40,967 bases of DNA from Planctomycetota bacterium (GTDB lineage: Bacteria > Planctomycetota > Phycisphaerae > Phycisphaerales > UBA5793), in the NCBI GenBank assembly GCA_963205185.1, contig CAUJHZ010000043.1, positions 1 through 40,967 on the forward strand, in the 5' to 3' direction. The translations under genes and the position numbers were made by a program. Under the pieces are notes generated by a model. It worked only from the letters and a program-made list of their open reading frames with translations. It had not been told where the DNA came from and did no database searches. Below are positions 35,649 through 40,967 of the stretch, piece after piece (positions within the stretch are counted from its first letter, which is position 1; each line of letters starts with the position of its first letter).

Positions 35649-35698
35649 GTCATTCCTGCGAAGGCAGGAATCCACGAACATGTGTGCGCAGGCATGAC
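35649..35698. repeat. MITE/REP-like element with 12-bp terminal inverted repeats (short form)
   Basis: GTCATTCCTGCG (35649-35660) and CGCAGGCATGAC (35687-35698) are inverted repeats with one mismatch around 26 bases. The same ends and internal words (GAAGGCAGG, TCCACGAAC) occur in the 135-base element at 27521-27655. It lies 10 bases after the sulfotransferase stop and may also end the transcript from the minus-strand phaB gene. Confidence 0.6.
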
Positions 35699-35742
35699 GA
35701 CATGGGCCGCAATGGCGCCAGCGCAGAGTGAGCCCGTCGCGG

Positions 35743-36492
35743 TTACATGTACAAACCGCCGTTGACGTTGATCTCCTGGCCGGTGATGTACGAAGCCAGC
35801 GGCGAGGCGAGGAACGCCACCGCGTGCGCGATCTCCTCCGGCTCGCCGAAGCGGCCGATGGGAATGCCCGAGGTGATCTGCTCGCGGATGTTGTCGGGCA
35901 CCTTCGCGGTCATGTCGGTGGTCACGAAGCCCGGCGCGACGCAGTTGACGGTGATGTTCTTGCGCGCCACTTCCTTGGCCAGCGACTTGGTCAGCGCGAT
36001 GAGCCCCGCCTTGGCCGCGGCGTAGTTCGCCTGTCCGAAGTTGCCCGTCTGACCGATGATCGAGGTGATGTTGATGATGCGGCCCCAGCCGGACTCGATC
36101 ATCTTCTTGAGCATGGCATGAGTAATCAGCGCCGGGCCGGTGAGGTTGACATCCATCACCTCTTCCCACTGCTCGCGTGTCATCTTGGCAAACGTGCGGT
36201 CGCGGGTGATGCCGGCGTTGTTCACGAGGATCTGCACGATCCCGAAGTCCTCGTGGATGTGGCTGAGCATTTCGCGATTCTCTTCGTCGTTGGCGACGTT
36301 GGCGCGGTAGATCTTGGCCTTGCGGCCCTTGTTCACGATCTGGTCGCACACTTCCCGGGCCGCTTCTTCAGACGTCGAAAAGTTGATGGCGACATCGCAG
36401 CCGACGTCGGCCATGGCCAGCGCGATGGCGCGGCCGATGCCGCGCGCGGCCCCGGTAACGAGACAGATCTTCCCCTCAAGCGACTGTGTCAT
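35743..36492 (-). CDS. phaB: Acetoacetyl-CoA/3-oxoacyl reductase (PhaB/FabG type SDR)
   Basis: 249 aa, the usual length for this family. It has the NADPH motif TGAARGIG (14-21), NNAGITRD, the catalytic Ser (NITSIIG) and the YAAAKAG active site (YxxxK), all canonical. It ends with the typical ITGQEINVNGGLYM. PhaB reduces acetoacetyl-CoA to (R)-3-hydroxybutyryl-CoA for PHA synthesis; sequence alone cannot separate PhaB from FabG, and the choice follows the PHA locus context. The ATG at 36492 has AGAGAGGT six bases upstream. It is the last gene of the minus-strand phasin-phaE-phaC-SDR-phaB set, 128 bases after the second SDR. Confidence 0.85.
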   Translation of the reverse strand: MTQSLEGKICLVTGAARGIGRAIALAMADVGCDVAINFSTSEEAAREVCDQIVNKGRKAKIYRANVANDEENREMLSHIHEDFGIVQILVNNAGITRDRTFAKMTREQWEEVMDVNLTGPALITHAMLKKMIESGWGRIINITSIIGQTGNFGQANYAAAKAGLIALTKSLAKEVARKNITVNCVAPGFVTTDMTAKVPDNIREQITSGIPIGRFGEPEEIAHAVAFLASPLASYITGQEINVNGGLYM

Positions 36493-36620
36493 GTTGCACC
36501 TCTCTCGCGGTATGGCGCGACGGCCGATGCAGAACCGCGCCGGTTATCGGTCAGTGTACCAGCCGCCGCCAGCCAATGCCACGGGGTGAATACCCTGCAA
36601 TCGCGAGACCCTGCTTACCC

Positions 36621-37433
36621 TCACGCCGGCGGATGCCAGCCGGCGTCCACCCACAGCGCGCCACTCGCCGCCGAGTTGCGGATCATGAACAGGATCGCAT
36701 CCGCCACTTCCTCGGGCCGCAGCAGCCGGCGCAACTGCGTGAGCGGCAGGATCTTCTCGCGCACCAACTTTGGATCCATCGCGCGGACCATCGGCGTGTC
36801 GGTAAAGCCCGGATGGATGATCGCGCACCGCACGCCGTGGTAGATCGCCTCCTTGGCCAGCGTCGCCTGTGCGCCTTCGAGCCCGGCCTTGGTCGCCGCG
36901 TAAGAGACCTGCCCGCGATTGCCCACCGAGGAGATCGACCCGATGAAGATGATCGTCCCCTGCACCTTCTCTTCGGGTTCCCAGCGGCCGAGATTACGCT
37001 TCGCGCGGTCTTTGGCGACCGTGCCGATCATCTCCATCGCCCAGTAGATCGGCGCCAGCAGGTTGATCTCGATCACCTTGCGAAAGAGGTGCTCGTCGTA
37101 GAGCACCGCCTTGCCGGTTTCGTCGAGTTTCACCGCCAGCGCATCGCGCACGATTCCCGCCGCGGGCACGCAGATGTGCACCGGGCCGAAGCGCTGCACC
37201 ATCTGCGCGTACACGCTCTGGCGGAACGCCGTGCTGCTGACATCACCCTTGAACGGCACGAGCACGTCGCGGCCGAGCGTGCGGTTGCCCTCTTCACATG
37301 CGGCAAATACGTCGTCTGACACATCCACCACGCCGATGGCTTTGACCTCTTCGCGACCAAGTTCCAGGCACGTGGCGCGAGCGATGCCGCTCGCGCCGCC
37401 CGTGATCACCGCCACTCGATGGTTCAATTGCAT
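36621..37433 (-). CDS. Second SDR oxidoreductase in the PHA locus
   Basis: 270 aa. The dinucleotide motif is TGGASGIAR (11-19); the catalytic Ser and Tyr/Lys (IGSISSVGNRGQVSYAATKAG) are intact. The usual NNAG after the fourth strand reads VPAAGIVRD, so one conserved Asn is missing. Its middle carries an acidic insertion (AKRNLGRWEPEEKVQGT) absent from FabG. Placed between phaC and phaB, it may act on 3-hydroxyacyl-CoA of other chain lengths or as a second reductase, but this is inference. The ATG at 37433 has GGAGGCGGAAG upstream. It lies 65 bases after the phaC stop. Confidence 0.8.
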   Translation of the reverse strand: MQLNHRVAVITGGASGIARATCLELGREEVKAIGVVDVSDDVFAACEEGNRTLGRDVLVPFKGDVSSTAFRQSVYAQMVQRFGPVHICVPAAGIVRDALAVKLDETGKAVLYDEHLFRKVIEINLLAPIYWAMEMIGTVAKDRAKRNLGRWEPEEKVQGTIIFIGSISSVGNRGQVSYAATKAGLEGAQATLAKEAIYHGVRCAIIHPGFTDTPMVRAMDPKLVREKILPLTQLRRLLRPEEVADAILFMIRNSAASGALWVDAGWHPPA

Positions 37434-37498
37434 CTTCCGCCTCCGTGCATCGCTCCTGCGTATTCAAGCGGTCGCCGCGGCGACCCTTCGGGTCGCGG

Positions 37499-38563
37499 CT
37501 AAACCGGGTCCGACCGCGCCGCCAGCCAGTCGCACACGCGCGGCCAGAGTTCGCGGTGCGCCTTGCTTCCCACCGCCAGGCCGATGTGCCCTGCGCGAAC
37601 GCTCATCGCCTCGTAGTCGGCGCTGCTGATGAAGTTCTTGAACGGCAGGCTCTGGCCGCACGGCACAAGATGGTCCGCATCCGCCGTCAGGTTGAGCACC
37701 GGGCAGGTGATGCGGCGCAGGTCGATGCGGTGCTCGCCCAGCGGGAAGCGCCCCTGCACGAGCAGGTTCTGCTGCAGGCCGTACTTCACGAAATCGCGAT
37801 ACACCTCGCCGGCGATGGGGATGTCGTCGCTGCTCCACGTCTCCATCGCGAAGAATTCTTCAAGAAACGCCTCGTCGGTCATCCGCTCGTAGAAGCCCAG
37901 CCACTTGTTGATGTACGTATCGACCGGCCGCAGCATGCGGAACGAACTGCCCAGAAACTCCGGCGGCACGTTGCCCAGCGTGTCCACCAGGTTGTCCACG
38001 TCGAAGTACTTCTGGTCCGTCCACAGCGCCAGCAACTGGCTGCGGTCCGACCAGTCGATCGGCGCCGCCATGAGAATGAAGTTGCGGATGAGTTCCTGAT
38101 GCAGCGACGTGTACATTGCGCTCATGGTCCCGCCCATGCAGTAGCCCATGAGCGAAATCTGATGGACGCCGCACGAATGGCGCAGGTGCTGCACGATGCG
38201 GTGCAGGTGCACCTCGATATAGTCGTGCAGCGTGCGATCGCTGTCGGCAGGCGTGGGTTCGCCCCAGTCCACGAGGTACACATCAAAGCCCCGACTGAGG
38301 AACTGCCGGATGACACTCTTGTGCGGCAGCAGGTCGAGCACGTACGGGCGGTTCACCAGCGCAAAGACGCACAGCAGCGGCGGGGCGTGCTGCTTGGGCA
38401 CGTCGCTGCGATACCGCCGCACCTTCACCGGCCCGGACTCGAAGGCCACTTCAAACTCGGTCGCTCCCTTGCGGGCCTTGCAGGCGTAGTCCATGACCCT
38501 GGGCATCATGTTCATGCGCTCGAGCCAGCCCTGCATCGCCGTTTCCGTGGTGCCAAGCATCAT
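37499..38563 (-). CDS. phaC: Class III polyhydroxyalkanoate synthase, catalytic subunit PhaC
   Basis: Polymerises (R)-3-hydroxyacyl-CoA at the granule surface. 354 aa, matching class III enzymes (about 355). The lipase-like box is GYCMGG with nucleophile C142; the acid is D297 (ADADHLVP) and the base H326 (AGHIGLAVG). These compare with C149, D302 and H331 in the Allochromatium enzyme. The stretch FDVYLVDWGEP is also diagnostic. Start: ATG 38563 overlaps the phaE stop as ATGA, and an adjacent second ATG at 38560 is equally likely; AAGAAGG precedes both. The longer open frame upstream is the shadow of phaE. Tight coupling fits a 1:1 PhaC-PhaE complex. Confidence 0.95.
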   Translation of the reverse strand: MMLGTTETAMQGWLERMNMMPRVMDYACKARKGATEFEVAFESGPVKVRRYRSDVPKQHAPPLLCVFALVNRPYVLDLLPHKSVIRQFLSRGFDVYLVDWGEPTPADSDRTLHDYIEVHLHRIVQHLRHSCGVHQISLMGYCMGGTMSAMYTSLHQELIRNFILMAAPIDWSDRSQLLALWTDQKYFDVDNLVDTLGNVPPEFLGSSFRMLRPVDTYINKWLGFYERMTDEAFLEEFFAMETWSSDDIPIAGEVYRDFVKYGLQQNLLVQGRFPLGEHRIDLRRITCPVLNLTADADHLVPCGQSLPFKNFISSADYEAMSVRAGHIGLAVGSKAHRELWPRVCDWLAARSDPV

Positions 38564-39102
38564 CGCGCCTTCTTGCTGGTGCGCTTCGTTGGTTTCTTCT
38601 TCGACTTCTTCGTCGCCCCGGCCTTTCGCGAACCCGCGCCCGCCCGAGACGCGGACTTGCCGCCGCGCCCATCGAGTTTCGCCTCGATCGCCACCAGGCG
38701 CTGGTCCATCTCGTCGAGGCGCCGCGTGAGCCACGATTCGGCGTCGCGCACGGCTCCGACCGCGTCATACAGCCCGAGCGATCCCCCGTAGGATTGCTCG
38801 GTCGCCTTGCGGATGAACTCCTCGACCTGCCGCCGCATGGCCAGGGCGCCTTCGAGCGATTTCTTCATCTGCTCGAGAAACTGCGGGCTGCGCATGTATT
38901 CGTCGGCCCAGCGCGCCATCGCGTCCAGCCACGCCTTCTGCATCTGCCTGAACGCCTCGGCAGGCATCTCGGGCATCGACGCCGGCGCCGGCTGGCCGGT
39001 CGCCCGGGCGAACTGTCCCAGCATCTGCTGCCACGCCGACTGCACGGCTGCGGGGTCGAACGGCGGCATGTTGAACGGGTTCTGGTTCGACGATTGGGTC
39101 AT
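38560..39102 (-). CDS. phaE: PhaE-like subunit of class III PHA synthase
   Basis: 180 aa from ATG 39102 (GAGGA seven bases upstream; the ATG nine codons earlier lacks support). PhaE is the non-catalytic partner that PhaC needs. It has a Pro/Gln-rich N-terminus (FNMPPFDPAAVQSAWQQMLG), a long helical region (AFRQMQKAWLDAMARWADEYMRSPQFLEQMKKSLEGALAMRRQVEEFIRKA) and a C-terminal DAESWLTRRLDEMDQRLVAIEAKL coiled coil, then a Lys/Arg/Ala-rich tail (KKSKKKPTKRTSKKAR). It is shorter than the Allochromatium PhaE (about 360 aa). The basic tail resembles histone-like tails and might hold the complex to the nucleoid or polymer. Confidence 0.8.
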   Translation of the reverse strand: MTQSSNQNPFNMPPFDPAAVQSAWQQMLGQFARATGQPAPASMPEMPAEAFRQMQKAWLDAMARWADEYMRSPQFLEQMKKSLEGALAMRRQVEEFIRKATEQSYGGSLGLYDAVGAVRDAESWLTRRLDEMDQRLVAIEAKLDGRGGKSASRAGAGSRKAGATKKSKKKPTKRTSKKAR

Positions 39103-39189
39103 CGCGGATTCCTCGCAGTCGCGCGCCATCTCCGGCGGCGCGAACCATCATCTCGGCGCCGATGGCGAAATCAATCCCGCCAACGTGAA

Positions 39190-39230
39190 ACAAGGCCGCC
39201 TGCCTCGCGCAAGCGTGGCAGCGGCCTTGT
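39190..39230 (-). terminator. Hairpin terminator after the phasin gene
   Basis: A 10-bp stem (39190-39199 with 39221-39230), extended by TGCC/GGCA inner pairs, lies 25 bases after the phasin stop on the minus strand. Its tail is TTTCACGTT. It would give a short, abundant phasin mRNA and lower read-through into phaE-phaC. Confidence 0.65.
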
Positions 39231-39255
39231 CGCCTTCACCTTCGCCGCTGCGCGC

Positions 39256-39768
39256 TCAGACCTTGGCGGCCGGACGGGCCTTGCCCTTGCCGTCGACCGA
39301 ATCGGTCGCGGCGGCGGTCATGTTGCCGAGCATCGCCCGGCCGAAGTCCGCCGCGTCATTGAGCCGCTCATTCACGAACGCCATCTCGCGGTTGATCACG
39401 TCGGCCGTGGTCCGGGCGGACTCCTGCACGAACTTGTCGGTCGCGGCGCGGGTCTTCTCAGCGTCCATCGGCCAGACGAATTCGGGCTGGGCCTTGAAAA
39501 ACTCGCGGCTGTGCTCGATGCCGTCGCGCATCATGTTGGCGAAAAACTTCTCGCCCTCGAGCGCCTGGCGGGTGGTGTAATCGATGCACTTCTCCGCGGT
39601 TTCGCGGGCCTGCTGGGGCATCGCTTCCATGGCGACGGGCTTGCTCATGGCGCCGATCATGTTCGTCACAAACTGCTCGTGCGCCTTGACGGCGCCCAGG
39701 GCCGCGTCGGCCCACTGGCGGTTCCAGTTCACCATCGTCTCGTTCATCTGTTGTGCGTTTGCGTTCAT
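39256..39768 (-). CDS. Phasin-family PHA granule protein
   Basis: 170 aa from ATG 39768 (GGGAG eight bases upstream); the longer frame is discarded. It is an all-helical amphipathic protein: a Met/Gln/Asn-rich N-terminus (NANAQQMNETMVNWNRQWADAAL), then heptad-like helices (ARETAEKCIDYTTRQALEGEKFFANMMRDGIEHSREFF) and a polar, Ala/Lys-rich tail (TDSVDGKGKARPAAKV). It has the features of phasins that coat PHA granules and limit their size. It is divergent from phaR, across a 180-base region with PhaR-type operators. Confidence 0.8.
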   Translation of the reverse strand: MNANAQQMNETMVNWNRQWADAALGAVKAHEQFVTNMIGAMSKPVAMEAMPQQARETAEKCIDYTTRQALEGEKFFANMMRDGIEHSREFFKAQPEFVWPMDAEKTRAATDKFVQESARTTADVINREMAFVNERLNDAADFGRAMLGNMTAAATDSVDGKGKARPAAKV

Positions 39769-39873
39769 GATTGCTGCTCCCGGCCGGCTCGGGCGGCCTC
39801 TTGGTTTCTTGAAGAAATCGGCCATTCCACCGGTCTATCATACTTCACATCGGCCCGGCGTCCAGTACGAGTA

Positions 39874-39909
39874 TTGTGCAATTGCACAAAAAGTTGTGCA
39901 CGAGCACAA
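39874..39909. promoter_or_regulatory. Two palindromic operators between phasin and phaR (candidate PhaR sites)
   Basis: TTGTGCAATTGCACAA (39874-39889) is a perfect 16-bp palindrome. TTGTGCACGAGCACAA (39894-39909) has the same TTGTGC-N4-GCACAA form. Their centres are 20 bases apart, two DNA turns. PhaR repressors of other bacteria bind TGC/GCA-rich repeats, so these are the expected sites. A minus-strand TATGAT (39842-39837), 32 bases away, is a likely -10 for the phasin gene. The phaR start is 39 bases downstream of the second site, so both genes can be controlled. Confidence 0.8.
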
Positions 39910-39948
39910 GCCGGACCCATTCTCAGGCGATCACCCGAGGCGACCTCC

Positions 39949-40548
39949 ATGGCCAGCAGAAAAAAGAGCAAGTCCACCGGCCGCCGCGCGCCTTCAAAGC
40001 CCCGCCGGGCCAAGGCGGACGCTCCCAACGCGGCCGCAGGCGCCCCGCCCGCCCCGCCGGGCGTGACGGTGATTCGCAAATACGCCAACCGCCGCCTCTA
40101 CGACACCGCCGCCAGCGCCCACATCACCCAGGAAGATCTCTACCGCATGGTCAGCCGCGGGCAGGTCGTGCAGATCCTCGACGCCAGCACGGGCGAAGAC
40201 ATCACCAACCAGACGCTCGCGATGGCCCTCATCGAGCATGACCCGGCCAAGCTCCGCCTCATGCCCGCCTGGCTGCTCCACCAGATGATCCGCCTGCACG
40301 AGCACGCCCTGGGCGGCTGGATGAGCAGCCTCTGGCAGCCGCTTCGGGCCCCCACTTCACCCGCGAGCGCCTGGCCCGGCGCCGGGGCGGTGAGCGGACT
40401 GAACCCGTGGATGCCCTGGCCCGCCGCTTCTGCTTCTCCCGCGCCCGCGCCGCCGCCGGAGGGCCAGCGCGAGGCGGCCGTCGATGAACTTCGCCGCGAA
40501 GTCTCCCGCCTGCTGCGGCGCCTGAGCGAACTCGAACAGGAGCGGTGA
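39949..40548 (+). CDS. phaR: PhaR-type PHA synthesis repressor
   Basis: 199 aa from ATG 39949 (GAGG eight bases upstream). After a basic, disordered N-terminus (SRKKSKSTGRRAPSKPRRAK) the PHB_acc_N DNA-binding domain spans about 39-100: VIRKYANRRLYDTAASAHITQEDLYRMVSRGQVVQILDASTGEDIT, the family hallmark. The following helical region (ALIEHDPAKLRLMPAWLLHQMIRLHEHALG) and the C-terminal coiled coil (REAAVDELRREVSRLLRRLSELEQER) resemble the PHA-binding and multimerisation parts. PhaR binds operators of phasin and its own gene, and is titrated away by nascent PHA granules. The Pro/Ala/Ser-rich linker at about 130-170 is atypical. Confidence 0.88.
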   Translation: MASRKKSKSTGRRAPSKPRRAKADAPNAAAGAPPAPPGVTVIRKYANRRLYDTAASAHITQEDLYRMVSRGQVVQILDASTGEDITNQTLAMALIEHDPAKLRLMPAWLLHQMIRLHEHALGGWMSSLWQPLRAPTSPASAWPGAGAVSGLNPWMPWPAASASPAPAPPPEGQREAAVDELRREVSRLLRRLSELEQER

Positions 40549-40601
40549 TGGGAATGCGCCCCCCTGGCAACCCGTGCTGAAGCGTCCAATCGTCGCGTTG
40601 C

Positions 40602-40833
40602 GATGATCCGAACCCCGACCGTAAGGGAGGGTCTTCGCCGGCCAGCGTTCTGCGATGATCCGAGCCCTGACCGTAAGGGAGGGTCTTCGCCGCTCGGCGT
40701 TCTGCGATGATCCGAGCCCCGACCGTGAGGGAGGGCCTTCGCCGCTCGGCGTTCTGCGATGATCCGAGCCCTGACCGTGAGGGAGGGCCTTCGCCGCTCG
40801 GCGTTCTGCGATGATCCGAGCCCTGACCGTAAG
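40602..40833. repeat. Tandem array of 52-bp repeats, about 4.5 units
   Basis: Units begin at 40602, 40654, 40706, 40758 and 40810, always 52 bases apart. Each starts GATGATCCGA and ends CGTTCTGC, with few substitutions; the first unit differs most. There are no unique spacers, so it is not a CRISPR array. It lies 53 bases after phaR. The last unit breaks after 24 bases, where IS5-like sequence begins. A minus-strand frame stays open through the array (RRTPSGEGPP.. repeats), but this is an effect of the repeat and not credible as protein. Confidence 0.92.
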
Positions 40834-40838
40834 AGCCC

Positions 40839-40967
40839 CTAACACAATAGCGGTTTGAGTTTGTTGAAGCAGATGAGGCTGCAGCCGATGGAGAGGAAGG
40901 CCTGATGGATTTCGCCGGTGCGTTCATAGCGAATGCGAAGTCGGCGGTACTGGTGCAGCCAGGCGAT
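40839..40967 (-). mobile_element. 3' end of an IS5-like element: C-terminal transposase fragment, partial
   Basis: The last 42 codons and stop (TAG at 40841-40839) of a DDE transposase continue off the right edge. The sequence ends in WLHQYRRLRIRYERTGEIHQAFLSIGCSLICFNKL, typical of the IS5/IS4-group C-terminal helix (R-h-x-h-R-Y-E-R-x...EAF). The element edge is about 40833-40836, where the 52-bp repeat is interrupted. The 5' part is outside the window, so completeness cannot be judged. Confidence 0.8.

Noticed and set aside
38794-39948. Long plus-strand frame upstream of phaR
   Set aside because: It runs antisense through phaE and phasin; the PhaR domain starts after ATG 39949 with its own SD and operators.
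40602-40833. CRISPR array
   Set aside because: The whole 52-bp period is conserved with no variable spacers and no cas genes nearby.
40259-40927. 222-codon minus-strand frame through the 52-bp repeats
   Set aside because: It stays open only because of the repeat and overlaps phaR in antisense; it has no SD or known domain.

Overview
The window reads as a stretch of chromosome from a high-GC planctomycete, most likely of the Phycisphaerae/Phycisphaerales type. That placement is an inference. It rests on several membrane proteins with a CxxC...CPECG zinc ribbon next to a transmembrane helix, a class III PHA locus, many secreted proteins of unknown function, short palindromic intergenic repeats, and high-GC codon use that throws long antisense shadow ORFs. 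No rRNA, tRNA or CRISPR array was recognised.

Layout. 1-3.1 kb: a TIGR01777-type epimerase and two tandem paralogues, each with three zinc ribbons and a membrane domain. 3.2-8.7 kb: a minus-strand ATP synthase operon (atpZ-atpI-atpB-atpE-atpF-atpH-atpA) that stops at a terminator after atpA, so atpG, atpD and atpC must lie elsewhere. Its a subunit carries a His-rich insertion and a His-rich tail. 9-16.5 kb: a UPF0229 (YeaH-type) vWA protein, DUF4259 and DUF4112 proteins, three small lipoproteins, two secreted proteins and a secreted caspase-like (clan CD) candidate protease. 16.6-21.6 kb: sat (ATP sulfurylase), a large membrane-anchored protein with a pseudopilin-like C-terminus, and a FAD oxidoreductase with a Lys-rich N-terminus. 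21.7-30.6 kb: a zinc-ribbon membrane protein, a small unknown protein, an alkaline-phosphatase-superfamily protein, a TetR regulator with a methyltransferase sharing one operator type, and two 479-residue zinc-ribbon membrane paralogues. 30.6-35.6 kb: remnant of a beta-propeller gene, an M61 lipoprotein peptidase, a divergent FG-GAP/VCBS repeat protein and a sulfotransferase.

35.7-40.5 kb is a polyhydroxyalkanoate (PHA) locus: phaB, a second SDR, phaC and phaE (class III synthase) and a phasin on the minus strand, with divergent phaR. Two 16-bp TTGTGC-N4-GCACAA sites lie between phasin and phaR and are strong candidates for PhaR operators. PhaB would make 3-hydroxyacyl-CoA, PhaC/PhaE polymerise it, the phasin coat the granule, and PhaR sense polymer and repress. 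No phaA thiolase is in view.

The right edge holds a 52-bp tandem repeat array of about 4.5 units, cut short by the end of an IS5-like element whose transposase runs off the window. Most start choices below rest on visible Shine-Dalgarno (SD) sequences; all family assignments are from reading motifs, without database searches.
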